A stretch of 64,000 nucleotides of DNA, taken from positions 88,612,334 to 88,676,333 of the forward strand of contig JAWZYU010000007.1 of the NCBI GenBank assembly GCA_038380435.1. The letters are read 5' to 3'. The notes below the pieces were generated by a model, which did not search any database, was not told the DNA's origin, and was given only the letters and a program-made list of their open reading frames with translations. Position numbers and translations under genes: made by a program. The DNA comes from Ryuthela nishihirai (Eukaryota > Arthropoda > Arachnida > Araneae > Heptathelidae). Below are positions 21,180-32,095 of this stretch, piece after piece (within the stretch, counting starts at the first letter, position 1; each line of letters opens with the position of its first letter).

Positions 21180-22145
21180 ATTAATATTTCGTTTTTTTTT
21201 TCATTTGATGCATATTTTGTTAAAGTTAAAGCCATCTGATTGTCATTTCTTAGAGGTGCTACATGGTATTGCTGATTTGTTTGTTAATATTACTCTCTGC
21301 TGAAGCAACCTTTTGATTTAAGCTCATCAGTTCAGTTTTAACTATTATCAACAAATTTTTCCTTAAATTTTCGAAAAACTCCTGATAATTAACAAAAAAG
21401 AAATGCTATTTTTTATAAATGGAAGATTTTGGAAGAATTACAAAGAATGTACCTCCATTGTATTTTTTCTGTTTTATACTCTTTTCTGCCTCAAACCTAT
21501 TTTAATATTCCTAGAATTATTTTTATCATTTTTATCATTTATCTTAGGATTCTATTCATCTTTCCCACTCTTTATATAGAAACTATAGCTAAAAAAAAAT
21601 TCATAGCCAGAGCTTCTTCAAGTCTGGCTGCAATGTATGACATTACAGGTGTTCTAACTGCTCGCTGATATATGCAAGAGTGGGGATAGCCATCTGCTAA
21701 GTGGCTGCATGGTAGTTGTTTACATGGATGATTTAAGTTCAAATACTTCCTCCCCACATATTGGATATAATCACCCTTCAAAAAGTTAATATTTTATTTC
21801 CTTTTTTATAGTTAAACTTTTATTTCTACACATTTATTTTATTTATGCAAATTACTAATCTTTCAGTCAATAGATCATTATCAGTTTTCTGGAGTTATGC
21901 TACATTGGATGGCTGGCTGATAAGTCGCTGTGGACATATCATTTGATATTGCATTAGGTTATATGTTAATTTTTTAAAAATTATTTCAGGTTGATATGTG
22001 ATTTGGGAAGAAATCTACTTTCAATTAATATATAATTTAACTTTTTAATTTCTCAGGTTTTCCAAAACTAAGCCTTAATTGCATAGCCAGATCTATTTTT
22101 TTTCACTATTTCACATAAGAAAGTCTTATAAAAAGCAATACGTAC
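21180..22145 (+). mobile_element. piggyBac-like family, internal fragments
   Basis: Blocks shared with 46560-47300 and 58480-59530: TTTGATGCATATTTTGTTAA, CTGAAGCAACCTTTTGATTT, CACTCTTTTCTGCC, TACATTGGATGGCTGGCTGA, and later CTAAGCCTTAATTGCATAG. It has no preserved TTAA ends. Confidence 0.6.
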
Positions 22146-22154
22146 AAAATTCAC

Positions 22155-22450
22155 AAGCAGCCATGTGCTATGGAGGTCTTACCAGATTGTGTAATTTTCC
22201 TCTCCAGACAGGTCTGTTCTGAGCTAGAGCTGCTGCATTTAGCCACTGTAGGTAATTCTAGCAAGGCCCTGTTTGACATTGTCTGCCCATCACAACCTAG
22301 ATCTTCACGTTTTCCTGAAGCCTTTGGGCATACTGCTCGTAATCCTATTTGTCAATCTGCAGCTCGGCATATGGTCAAAAGGCCAAACCTACACAGTCTC
22401 TGCACAAAATGCTGCTCAAAGAAGGTTGCTGACTCCTTCTTTTAACCTTA
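22155..22450 (-). mobile_element. RTE-like LINE, 3' fragment
   Basis: Reverse complement of 45880-46165 of the second LINE copy: shared blocks include GCTGCTGCATTTAGCCACT, TTGACATTGTCTGCCCATC, TCTGCAGCT and GCTGCTCAAAG. Frames 22170-22455 on the plus strand are antisense LINE sequence and not genes. Confidence 0.8.
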
Positions 22451-22499
22451 CTTAATGCCCAAGATACTGTGCAATAATAATATTGCATTATAGAGCTAA

Positions 22500-23330
22500 A
22501 ATAGGGTGATGTTTTATCCCCTATTCATTTTAATCTGATTTTGGAGAAATTTTTGAGAGAGACCATGAAAGAATTCAGAAACCAGATTAAAATTCTTGGT
22601 TATGAAGATGACCTGGTGCTATCAGGATTGAACAATGATGATATAAAAGACAGTATTAGAAAATTAAATATCTCAGCAAAAAAAGTGGGACTAAAAATAA
22701 ATCAAACCAAAACTGAATAACTTAAAATGACAGGAAAAGACCACGAGCAAAACCCAGCTACTTTTCAAGTGCATAACCTCTCGTTTTAGCAAGCTATGCA
22801 TTTAAAGCACCTTGGAACCCAGATCACCAATAAAAATCTTATAAAAGATAAAATTCTCAGAAAAATAAAAGCAGGAACTCGAACCTTTCATACACTCCAA
22901 CCTCTACTGCCATAAAAAATATTATCACAATAGAGCAAAAGAAATATATATATATGGCATTCTTATGCCCAGTTATTATGTATGACTCAAAAACCAGGAG
23001 TGCTACAAGAGCTGATGAAAGTAAATTAAAATGGTTTGAAAATAGAAGTATTAAGAGAAATATACAGACCAATCCTTGACAACTCTAGTGGATTATGGCA
23101 AAGGCAACATAACCTATAATTATATAAAAAAATTTGGCTCTCTTACTATAATCAGTGAGTTTAAAGCCAACCAATTAGGATGGATGGGACATATTCAAAG
23201 GATAAATGAGAGAGCCAAAGAAAAGCTTGAGATTGAGAGACTGCATACACAGGGACTTGGATGAATTGTGGATATAGAACTGGATAGAGGAGAATAAAGG
23301 CCATGGATAGAGGAAAATGGATGCCTTAAG
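22500..23330 (+). pseudogene. non-LTR reverse transcriptase relic, another family
   Basis: Forward frames read GYEDDLVLSGLNNDDIKDSI, aligning with the F/YADD catalytic motif (A replaced by E), then KKVGLKINQTKTE and, later, FKHLGTQITN, the usual order after the catalytic motif in LINE reverse transcriptases. Further on, ANQLGWMGHIQRIN resembles the LRW-GH(V/I)-R segment near LINE C-termini. Stops break it throughout. Its wording differs from the RTE-like copies at 36-46 kb. Confidence 0.65.
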
Positions 23331-23700
23331 AGCCTTGCAGGATCGTAATAGCTATAGAAGAAGAATTACTGCTTTATTATGTGACAGTAGTTTATCAAAT
23401 GCAATTCAGCATAGTTCTGTACGATTACTTTTGTGAAAAGGAGTAAAAAAAGATATCAACATTTCCATCACTTAATAGCAATTTTTCCACCAAACAGTGA
23501 AAAACAACAGAACTACTCCAAACATGCATCTCACTTTTATGAGTGTCTAAATCAGTTAAATCTAAAAAAAAACTTTAAATGCATTTTTTTAACAACCAAG
23601 TGTTTCTTTAATGAAAGCTAGAATAAATCTAATAAAACAATATCAAAAACCTCATTGTGTTTGAAATTGATTCCTTAAAATCATGACACAAATCAATATA

Positions 23701-24130
23701 CAGGGTGAATCTGAAAAAGTGGGCAAAACTTTACGGGGTGGTAGAACGCAGCTATACGAGCAATATTCGTCATAGAAAGTATGGGCGGAACGCAAACAGC
23801 GAGCCGCTAGGTGGTGTTGGAAATGGTATAAAAGGGTCGGTCCTCGCACCCAACTGCATTTCTACCATGGATTGCCGAGAGCATGGCTGGTTATACTAAC
23901 CACGAAATGGCGGATATGCACTTTGCGTACGGTGCGGCGGACAGGAATGCAAGTGAGGCACAGAGTATCTCCTCTCCTTCTTGTGTTCATTCTTTAAATG
24001 TGACAGTGGAAAACTACCTTTTAACTTCTCACCGCTTGCGTTCCGACCATACATTCTATGACGAATATTGCTCATATAGCTGCGTTCTACCACCCCGTAA
24101 AGTTTTGCCCACTTTTTCAGATTCACCTTG
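23701..24130. mobile_element. MITE with near-identical 100-bp terminal inverted repeats
   Basis: Starts CAGGGTGAATCTGAAAAAGT and ends with ACTTTTTCAGATTCACCTTG; the arms match for about 100 bp (to GTATGG-CGGAACGCAA) with only a few differences. Flanks are TATA on both sides, in line with a TA target of the Tc1/mariner type. The 230-bp core is GC-richer and non-coding. High arm identity suggests recent activity or arm homogenisation. Frames here (23652-24158) are artefacts of the repeat. Confidence 0.9.
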
Positions 24131-25316
24131 TATACTATTGCCCATAAGAAATAACTAAAATACCTGAGGTAGGTTCTGGCACTGCAATATTTACTATTTA
24201 AATGATTAGAAAATCCAAATTCTATATAACATAATTAAATATTTAAGCAATAATAATCATCAATATTAGAGTAAAATAATAGTGGGAAGATGAGAAAGGA
24301 AGCTGTCCTGACGCAGAAGAGCCTTTTCCTTCTCCAAAATTAGTAGTTTCAGATGCACCAGACATTTAGCTTCAACAGGATATATAAATTTGTGTCATTT
24401 ATAAAAAGTTGATTTTCAACTCTGATTCCAACATTTTTCCATTTTGCAATAGTGTCATAGTGGCCTAGCTAATGAAATACCACTACTGCTGAGTGGCCAC
24501 TGCAATGCATTTTCCACCTATAAAATGATGCAACTATGATTTTTTTTTGAGCAACACAAATAAAATATAGGTCATAATTTGTCAATGAATATAAACTAGT
24601 CTTGGTGCACATACATATACTACCCTTCTAAAATATTAGAGAATTTTCATGTTATGTTATTGGGAATCTAACTTTAATCTCTATAACTTCTAAAATATAT
24701 ATTTAAGAAAAAAATGTGATTGAAGTAGGATTAAAGATCATAATAAAATCTATTTAAATATCGATTCTCAACAATATTTATTCAGCATTTAAAGAATTAG
24801 GGAAGCTTGAATATTTCACAACAGTAATGCTTCCTAAGAATTTACCTCAGAAATTAATTAAAACTTGAGTATTATTTCAAATCATTTAATAAAATGAATA
24901 TACATTTCAGAAGTTTTCATAATGATTATTTCAATATTAGACAATTATGAATGATTTTTATAAAGCAAAATAATTTATTGTTAAATATTCCAGCTTCCAT
25001 AACTCTTTAAATAAATTTTTATTATCTTTATCTTCAGTCACATTTTTCCATTAAATGCAAATTTTAGAAGTTATGTAGCTTCAAAGACTTTCATTGACAT
25101 AACATGGAAATTGGGTATGGCAGAATATATATATATATTTGGATTTAAACAGTTTAGAGGGAAACAAAGTTACTTAATTTTTAACAGCACATTTATCACT
25201 AGAAGGTATCTACAGTCTCCTTAAGTGACAATAATTTGCATAAACACAGACAATTTCACTTTGATACTGATTTATTTCTAATAATGGGAAGTTAGAAAAA
25301 ATCTACTATAATTTAC
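24131..25316. other. gene-free stretch; decayed repeat at 24640-25130
   Basis: 24640-25130 resembles 6700-7190 (CTCTTTAAATA and TTCACATAACATGG-type blocks), a decayed family adjacent to a Tc1-like end in the other copy. It is downstream (minus strand) of the third RecQ exon, so it may be intronic. Confidence 0.4.
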
Positions 25317-25430
25317 CTTTTCAGGAGTTACATATAAGAGTTTTATACTTGGTTCTCTGGATGACAATTGCCTATAGACATTGCTAACAGTGTTACTATC
25401 TATATCTCCTGATAGACTATTTGCAGGGAT
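25317..25430 (-). CDS. BLM: BLM-type RecQ helicase, exon with motif Ib
   Basis: A 38-codon exon read on the minus strand. It begins after a TTTCAG acceptor with IPANSLSGDIDSNTVSNVYR and ends with IKLLYVTPEKV-type sequence, the lysine codon directly before GTAAAT. KLLYVTPEK is helicase motif Ib of RecQ proteins; BLM orthologues have the same linker of variable sequence followed by this motif. Entry and exit are both phase 0, matching the phase-0 end of the exon at 43884. RecQ helicases unwind DNA 3' to 5' with ATP and BLM works in the nucleus on Holliday junctions and stalled forks. The following exon, which should carry the DEAH box, was not found in the remaining 25 kb. Confidence 0.85.
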
Positions 25431-25611
25431 CTGAAATATGTAAAATACATTAAAATACAAAAAATGCAAGTTAAAATTATTAACTAATCAGCAATGTATA
25501 AAGGATGAATATATAAAAGGATATTTCTTTGATCATGTGATTGGCAATGTCATAGGAGCATGATATTGATGGCAAATATTTGGTTTTGATTTCAAACTTA
25601 GTGTGCACATT

Positions 25612-26010
25612 AGGCTGTAAAAAAATAAATAAATACCCCTCCTCTCTTCTCAAGCAGCTGCTTGCCATAGAGGTCTGGCAGGAACCTGCCAGTTTAAAAT
25701 GCCATAGTAGAAGGACAATATATCAATTAATATTTTGTGGTAAAAATTTCACCAACGTAAGGGGCTTGAACCCGCATCTCTCCAGAAACATGCCAGAGTA
25801 TGCAGGTTCAAGTCCCATATGTTGGCGAAATTTTTTCCATAAAATATTTATTGATATATTGACGTTAAAAAGTCAACAAGTAACGATGTGATTGTCATCT
25901 ATAGTAGTCTGTGAGGATGATGGGACCTCAGTAGAAAGACAACACAAACATCCATGCCTTTACGCAGGGCAATTACCCTTTGATCAACAGCCAAGCACAT
26001 TAACCACGTG
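25612..26010 (-). mobile_element. SINE family 2, split by a SINE family 3 copy
   Basis: The 3' tail (CTCAAGCAGCTGCTTGCC complement region) is at 25650-25700, and the body and tRNA-like head resume at about 25870-26010 (CTCAGTAGAAAGACAACACA, CAAGCACATTAACCACGTGG). In between is a different SINE (25720-25865). Confidence 0.75.
25720..25865. mobile_element. SINE family 3, nested
   Basis: Contains TCTCCAGAAACATGCCAGAG and the box B-like CAGGTTCAAGTCCCATATG; closely related to 31650-31770 and 31975-32095. It is inserted in the family 2 SINE near an AATATATC-AATTAATATTT sequence that recurs as ATTTATTGATATATT on the other side. Part of the copy also reads as an inverted B box (GGCTTGAACCCGCATCT), suggesting two opposed pieces. 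Confidence 0.65.
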
Positions 26011-26039
26011 GATATTTCAGAAAAGACTGAAGTGTTTTT

Positions 26040-26175
26040 GTGTTCAAGGAAAGTATCACACTTAGTTCAATATCTACATCAATTTTAGAGAAAAAATTGT
26101 CTTGAGCTTGGTGGGATATGAACTCACAACCTCCTGATGACATATCAAATGCTCTACTGCTGAGCTACAGGCTGC
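26040..26175 (-). mobile_element. SINE family 4, tRNA-like head
   Basis: On the minus strand: GGCAGCCTGTAGCTCAGCAG with box A TAGCTCAGCAGTAGAGC and box B GTGAGTTCATATCCC. The spacing suits a tRNA but the anticodon arm and acceptor stem do not pair well and the sequence continues into a tail (26040-26095), so I call a SINE and not a tRNA gene. A second decayed copy is at 26460-26570. Confidence 0.65.
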
Positions 26176-26427
26176 CAATCAAGATCTCCTCTAATTGATG
26201 TTATGAATCTTCTACCTACAGTATAGCTGGAAATATGGTAACTACTTAAAAATATCTACAGTATAACCCAAAGTTTGATAACTATTGAAAAATCAATTTT
26301 ATTTTTAAAGATAAATAACAATTTTCTTTGTCTCATTAACACATTGTCCCAGTTGCTTACAGCCTCAAGAAGTGGATGATAACTATGTCATGAAGATGGC
26401 AAGTATACTCTGAGTAAACAATTGAAT

Positions 26428-26635
26428 AAATTGAAGACATTTTTCAATGGTTTTGTTGAACTTAAGGAAAGTATCACTCTTAGTTCAACAGGTATACATC
26501 TTGGTTTTTATCGATATCAATTCTAGAGGAAAAACTGTCTTGATTTAGGTAGAATATGAATCCATGACCTGTTGAACTAAGAATGATACTTTCTTTGACA
26601 GTTGAACAAAACCGCCAAGAAATTTCTTCAATTTA
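26428..26635. repeat. imperfect inverted repeat, about 66-bp arms
   Basis: Arms 26428-26493 and 26568-26635 pair with several mismatches (GTATCACTCTTAGTTCAACAGG against CCTGTTGAACTAAGAATGATAC). They enclose a decayed family 4 SINE, so the fold may come from two opposed SINE pieces. Confidence 0.75.
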
Positions 26636-27455
26636 TTTAGTTTTTGTGGTTTTTTTTATTGCTGATGAAATATAGTTTTTAAAGGATAAAAAAGTGATGG
26701 GCAAATACTTTTATCACATGGATAATAATTGTAATGGATATTATCACATTGAATAGGAAAATCATGAGTTTTTTTTCTAAACTACAATATTTTGTTAACT
26801 CTGAGAGTGATTCAGATGAATTATGACTTTTCTCATATTCAGAATGAGGATATCAATTTTAACTACTTCTACAATTATTTATATTGCTTCTAAAATATAT
26901 ACTGCAATTAGAAAGATTAATATTTGAAACTTGACAGAAAATAAATCATTAAGCATATGTGACTTAAAATAATAGCTACTTTAGGAGACATTTGATTATG
27001 ATATTTATACAAAAAATTAAATTTTTAAATGATCGGACTTTTTAGTACTATTTTTAAATTGAAGCAATTTCATAGCTAGCACTCAAAATTTACAATTTCT
27101 AAGTCAAGTTTTTGCCATTTTTGGAAAGTTCAACTTTTCTGTAGTGCAAATTGATCTGGAAGGGTTCGATTTCAAACATCAGAGGTTAAAATAAACTATA
27201 TTTGCTTTGAAATATTTTTATTTAATTTCTTCATAGCTCTTTATCCCTTTTTTAGCTATTTAGTTTTCAGTTTTTATTTAAATAATCTTGTTTTAAAGCA
27301 AAATAATTTTTGTAACACTGCTACCTTAGTTTTAGAGAGTTTGCGACTGAGAAAAAATTACCATTGTACATTGTTCGCGTCAATGACAAAAAAATTTTGT
27401 AAAAATAAAATTAATTAAATATTTAAGTAATGATAGAAATAATCTGAATTAAATA
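26636..27455. other. no gene seen
   Basis: AT-rich intron DNA without a recognisable repeat. Confidence 0.5.
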
Positions 27456-28016
27456 TAGGGTGGTCCAAAAGTAATTCCCTTTGTTTTATTTACTCTTTGT
27501 TCTTTCATTAAACTATTGATGAGTGTCAAGAAAACTGGGACTGGTAACTACAGCTGAGGTGACATGAAAATCTATGTCCAATTAACAACATGTGCACTGT
27601 AGGAGCAAAAAGAAGGGACTGATAAACCCCACCTTACAGCTGTCTCCTGTACCAGCCAAGACAAGAACTCAAGGGACTGGTAAATCACTTTTTCATATTA
27701 GGCAAACTTTTGATAAGGAAAATGTCTTTTTTTGCACACACTATCCGAGCAAAAATTTTCTGTCATAAGAAAATTGCATTGTAAGCAATTTAACTATATG
27801 CATTAATGAGCAATACTAGTCGATCTCAAGATCAGTTTTTAATTTGTAAACACAGTCAACAATCATGTATTATTAAATTTTGAAATAAAATAAGAATTTT
27901 AAATCTGAAATAGATAATTAGAAAGTTATTAAAAACTAAAATTTATAAGAAAATTATATATATGCATATATAAAAATAATAAAACACAAAAAAAGTGTTA
28001 CTTTTGGACCACCCTG
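27456..28016. mobile_element. mariner-type MITE, 561 bp
   Basis: Ends AGGGTGGTCCAAAAGTAA and TTACTTTTGGACCACCCT are exact inverted repeats; TA dinucleotides flank both. The terminal GGGTGGTCCAAAAGT is typical of mariner-type ends. The interior has no transposase frame. Confidence 0.88.
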
Positions 28017-28189
28017 TATATTAAGGTAGTGAAATACTTTAAAAAAATGGCCAAGTTAATTTTTTAAAAACTTTGCACTGAATTTAAAATGCGAAAAATA
28101 CAATAAACACTTGCAATTTTCTTCAAAAAAATTTATAAAATTTTGCTTATCTGTCTTTTTCCAAATTTTTGTCATTTTCTTAACCCCAA

Positions 28190-28530
28190 TTATATGTTCT
28201 TTCTTTTGGTATATAACATGACATATTTCTATTCATTTGTTTGTTTTTTTAAATTCTAAAGTTGACCTGTTTATTTAATTAGTCAGTAATTATCTTACTG
28301 ACCAGTCAGCTATATAATAACTGAGAGTTGGTGAAAAACTTGCATTTTTCTCAAAATATAGTACTGTGAAAAAAATCCAAAATAGAGAGTAATTTTCTTC
28401 ATTTAAGAAAAATTTTATTTTCCTCTTATACATAAACAAATAGCCATTCTATTGATATGCATTATAATTTTTGCGTATTTTTTAATATTTTTATTTGCAT
28501 TTTCAGATGCATTTTTTATTACATGCCAGT
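28190..28530 (+). mobile_element. piggyBac-like family, 3' internal fragment
   Basis: Matches 48130-48480 of the 2.3-kb copy (TATATAACATGAC, TTAAATTCTAAAGTTGACCTG, ATTCTATTGATATGCATTAT). No ends preserved. Confidence 0.65.
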
Positions 28531-28659
28531 AGAGATAAAATATTAAAACAAAACTAGTCATCACCAATCACCAGCCATTGTGATGACTGCCACTCATTGC
28601 AGCACATCGTCGTGCAAGGTTGCAGTGGTGCCATACCAGACATACATGGTGGGATAAAT

Positions 28660-28800
28660 GGAACCATGGGTGAATGGAAACTTTTTAATTCTCTACCAGC
28701 TAACATTAAAAATGAAAGAAACATTTATGCTTTCAAAAGGTTAATATGGGATTGGTTAGTGGATTCTGATGACGTAGAAAAATATCTATAAAATACAAAA
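28660..28800 (+). pseudogene. LINE reverse transcriptase C-terminal fragment
   Basis: MGEWKLFNSLPANIKNERNI followed by AFKRLIWDWLVDSDDVE resembles the very C-terminal (R)-F-NSLP-IK----FK--L segment shared by CR1, Jockey and similar LINEs. Only about 45 codons are open, and no upstream domain is present. Family not determined. Confidence 0.5.
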
Positions 28801-29189
28801 TATAGTTTAAATGTTAAAATATTTATAATACTGTTGAAGTTAATTTTGCAAACATATATTCTTCAACTTCTCTATATACGAGCTCTGACTCTAATGGAGT
28901 ACTCATTTATTTACAGCTTTCAAATTGTCCACTTTGTTTATTATATAACTTTAATATTCAGCTTTCATATATATTTTATAATTTATGTTAATGAGCTTGG
29001 TGTGAAGTCTTGAACAAAAAAGAATTTAAGTAAACAAATGTCTTGAACAAAAAGAATTTTATGTAAAACTATGTTCCTTACTTCAGATTTTTGTATTGAG
29101 TTATATTGGTATTGAGAGTAGTGAATAAAAAATATCTATCTAGAAATATCTATGTCGTATTCAACAATGAGTCTTGCTTCTGTCTCAGA
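28801..29189. other. no gene seen
   Basis: AT-rich; a short imperfect direct repeat (TCTTGAACAAAAAGAATTT) occurs at 29008 and 29041. Confidence 0.45.
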
Positions 29190-29725
29190 ACTGATGATTG
29201 CCAATTGAGTCTGGAGACAATGTGGTCACCGAGTTGATCTTGCTGCCATCTGTAAGCGTATGGATAATCCTCAGCCTAGTGTCATGGTTTGGGGTGCTCC
29301 CAGTTTCAACAGCAGTTCACAGCTTATACACATAGTGGGTACAATGTTGTACCAGCATCACGATATGTTGATGAGGTACTGCACCCATTTTGTTGATGTA
29401 TCTCCATCATTTTCCTGATCCCCAGTTTCAACACAACAATGCCCGCTCACACACTGACAACATCAGCAGGCAGTGCCTACAAGATGTCAAGATGCTGCCT
29501 TAGCCAGCGTGATCCCCAGACTTCTCCCCAATAGAGAATGTGTGAGATATCATTGGCAGATGACTTCATACCTCTGCATGACCCCCTCACAATGTTGATG
29601 AATTATGGACACAGGTCAATGACACATTGTCCGCAATACCTCAGCACACCATTCAGGGACTTTTCCACTCGATGCCACGGCATGTTGCCAAATGTATAGA
29701 CCAGCATGTGGTCATACGAGCTACT
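29190..29725 (+). pseudogene. Tc1-like transposase relic
   Basis: Frames contain PSVMVWGAPSFNSSSQL, matching the (S)VMVWG block between catalytic residues of Tc1 transposases, then FQHNNARSHTDNISRQCLQD (second Asp replaced by Asn) and SPDFSPIENV*DIIGR with the catalytic Glu. The last frame (29627-29893) gives IPQHTIQGLFHSMPRHVAKCI, the usual C-terminal part. Interrupted by several stops; no terminal repeats recognised. Confidence 0.75.
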
Positions 29726-30023
29726 TTCTCAGGACATATTATATTGTCTCCTAGCCCATCACATTCATGTAATCCTCACTTCTTTCCCACCTACTTGTCT
29801 ACATGTGTGGTAAGTTTTGCCTCATTTCCTGCATTCCTTTATAAAGTGGCATTTTTTTATGTTGTGCTGTGTATTTTAGATAAAATTACATAACTTCATT
29901 AAATTTTGGGTATTTTTGCATTTCATACATATATTTTATCCTTTTTTTCTCATATAACTGAAAACTGAGAAAACATATGTATACATATTATGAATGTATT
30001 ATTCAATTACATACAAATAAAAT

Positions 30024-30345
30024 AGCTGGGCTAGTGTTGAGACTTAGCTCCGCAAAACTCCCTGTCCTTCCCTCGGTCAGTAGAGGACATCGATGGGCTT
30101 GGAAAGGCCACTGTCTGTCAATGGGACATTAAGCCGTGACCCCATGTATGGGAGAGACATCCCTGTGCATGTTAAAGAACATGGTGGATGGCCTTGATGG
30201 GAAGCTACCATCTGTTTCCCAGTAGCTGACCAATGGGTCTCCTCCACCCAACCTTATCTGAACCCATGAGATTCTTGTAACCTGGTCATTTAGCCCATTG
30301 TGCACAAAAAAGTGCTGCTCAGAGACAAAACAACATGACCTACAA
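30024..30345 (+). mobile_element. SINE family 1, 5'-truncated and diverged
   Basis: Family phrases TTAGCTCCGCAAAACTCCC, GGTCAGTAGAGGACATCGAT, ATGTTAAAGAACATGGTGGA and CAGAGACAAAACAACATGAC are all recognisable. The tRNA head is lost. More diverged than the 7378 or 56513 copies. Confidence 0.85.
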
Positions 30346-30951
30346 ATAAGCTACTTGGCTTTGTGGGTCCTATGTATTTTGAATTGTATGTTCTTGTGAA
30401 TAACAAAAATTATTTAAAAAATTAATTTAATTCCAAATTCTAGCTATAACTATTCCAATTCACAACCTATTATCATTTTGTAACCAACAACAATTAAAAG
30501 CTTGTAAATGTTAACTCAGTACAATTTATATTTATTTGAATATATTAACACAACAAAGTTGATCCTCCAATCCCCGTCCCTGGCTTTGCCCTGTTTGTAT
30601 AAAACAAAATAAATTTCTAAAGTGTTTCCTTCAGATTTTTAATCAATTTTTAACCTTTATATTATATGAATTTAAACATCCTTTCCTATTCTGAGAGTCC
30701 ATAGCCCTCTTATGCACAATTTATTTAAATTCTGCGACACACTTTGTGCCATCAATTTCCTACTCAATCATCATCTTTTAGCATTAAAATTGTATACATT
30801 ATGTGCATGCTTGTGATGCAGTGGTCTGAGTTTGCTGGTTGATTGTTTGGGATTTTATGATGCACTACCAATTAAGGTGATAATGTGCCAAAACAAGATT
30901 TAAAAAAAAGTAGAAAAAAATAAAATTACAACAAAAGTAGGGGCAAAAGAC
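30346..30951. other. no gene seen
   Basis: AT-rich intron DNA without a clear repeat. Confidence 0.45.
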
Positions 30952-30961
30952 ATAAAAAAGT

Positions 30962-31144
30962 ACACAATTAAAAGGACCTACTTACTCAGAAATTAATTAA
31001 AAAATAACTTAAAATTCTCTGTTGTTGAGCAATAAAATTTTAAAGTTTATCCTTCAAACTAGTGCAAATAAACTTTAATAAAATTTAAAACTTTAAAATT
31101 TTATTGCTCAACGACAGAGAATTTTAAGTTTTTTTTTTCTTTAT
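30962..31144 (+). mobile_element. palindromic foldback element, copy 2, with 10-bp target duplication
   Basis: Same start as copy 1 (ACACAATTAAAAGGACCT) and the same core arms (ACTTAAAATTCTCTG / CAGAGAATTTTAAGT), here 31008-31045 and 31086-31126. ATAAAAAAGT is present directly on both sides (30952-30961 and 31145-31154). The centre differs from copy 1 and has its own small inverted repeat. Confidence 0.75.
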
Positions 31145-31154
31145 ATAAAAAAGT

Positions 31155-31203
31155 TTCCCTCAAGCAGCTGTTTGCCGAAGGTCTGACAGGAGCCTGTCAA
31201 TTT
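31155..31203 (-). mobile_element. SINE family 2, 3' tail fragment
   Basis: CTCAAGCAGCTGTTTGCCGA and TCTGACAGGAGCCTGTCAAT equal the tail region of the other family 2 copies. Adjacent on the right to a family 1 SINE. Confidence 0.75.
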
Positions 31204-31226
31204 AATGTCAATAAAAGAGTTATGTG

Positions 31227-31573
31227 AGGGTTGGGTTATTTTATCTCTGAGAGGCACTTTTTTTGCACACCATGGGCTAAATGTCCAGGTCACAAGAACC
31301 CCGAAGGCTCAGAGAAGGTTGGGGGAAGGGACCCATTGGAACAGTTGTTGGGAGACAGATCATAGCCTCCCTTCAAGGCCATCCAGCATGTTCTATAACA
31401 TGCACAGGGTATTGCTCTCGCACACGAGGCCACAGCTTAACGTCTCATCTGACGGACGACAGCCTTTCCAAGCCCATTGGTGTCCCCCTACTGACAGAGG
31501 GCAGGGCGGGGAGTTTTGTGAGATAAATCTCAACGCTGGCCCAGGTGAGATTCGTACCTGGATATTGCAGATT
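31227..31573 (-). mobile_element. SINE family 1, almost complete
   Basis: Minus orientation: tail at 31227 (GGGTTATTTTATCTCTGAGA) and tRNA-like box B near 31550 (complement of GAGATTCGTACCTGG). The head beyond 31573 is missing. Overlapping frames at 31205-31654 are SINE sequence. Confidence 0.88.
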
Positions 31574-31590
31574 GAAAGTGTAGTGATACA

Positions 31591-31640
31591 AATAATGACT
31601 ATCACTCTTTCCATCCACAGGAAGAGTGATAGTCATTATT
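31591..31640. repeat. perfect hairpin, 19-bp arms
   Basis: AATAATGACTATCACTCTT and its exact reverse complement with a 12-base loop. The right arm sequence recurs at 31948-31966 (GAAGAGTGATATTCATTATT) beside the next SINE family 3 copy, so it belongs to a repeat unit. Confidence 0.85.
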
Positions 31641-31649
31641 AGTGGTAAA

Positions 31650-31770
31650 AACACTGAGCTGGCATTAGTTCAACAGGTTAGAATACTATGAAATGTTTCT
31701 GGAGAGATGCACGTTCAAATCCCATATGTCGACGAAATATTTTACACAAAAACATTTATTGATTTATATA
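31650..31770 (+). mobile_element. SINE family 3
   Basis: GAGCTGGCATTAGTTCAACA, then TTTCTGGAGAGATGCACGTT with box B-like GTTCAAATCCC, and ACAAAAACATTTATTG at the end. Nearly the same sequence follows at 31975-32095, each preceded by GGAAGAGTGATA and AGTGGTAAAA, so the unit is tandemly duplicated or co-inserted. Confidence 0.75.
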
Positions 31771-31974
31771 TGTTTAAACATCTACAGGTAATGCTGAGAT
31801 TATCACTTATTATTTAAATCATTAATAATGCTAAATAGCGTGATGTGACTTCATTATTTATTACCATCTTACTCAGAGCACTAAAAAGAAATAATTGCCA
31901 CCCAGGATCAAAGATGGTGCCAAAAGGAGGCACCCAAAATTCACAGGAAGAGTGATATTCATTATTAGTGGAAA

Positions 31975-32095
31975 AAAGACTGAGCTGGCATTAGTTCAAC
32001 AAGTTAGAATACTCTAACATGTTTCTGGAGAGATGTGGGTTTGAATCCCATATGAAGGCAAAATTCTTTTCACAAAAACATTTATTGGGTAATAT
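31975..32095 (+). mobile_element. SINE family 3, second copy
   Basis: GAGCTGGCATTAGTTCAACA, TTTCTGGAGAGATGTGGGTT, box B-like GGTTTGAATCCC. It abuts the Penelope-like RT relic and cuts its 3' side. Confidence 0.75.

Noticed and set aside
22170..22455. Plus-strand 91- and 60-codon frames
   Set aside because: Antisense to a LINE 3' fragment; no protein similarity in the forward sense.
23652..24158. Four similar frames on both strands
   Set aside because: They result from the 100-bp inverted arms of the MITE.
1..25316. DEAH-box exon of the RecQ gene
   Set aside because: I looked on the minus strand for the codons of a DEAHC-SQWGHDF motif and found none; reading by eye cannot exclude a very diverged exon.
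26100..26174. Possible tRNA gene on the minus strand
   Set aside because: Boxes A and B are present but stems do not pair as in a real tRNA, and a related decayed copy follows at 26460-26570; a SINE explains it better.
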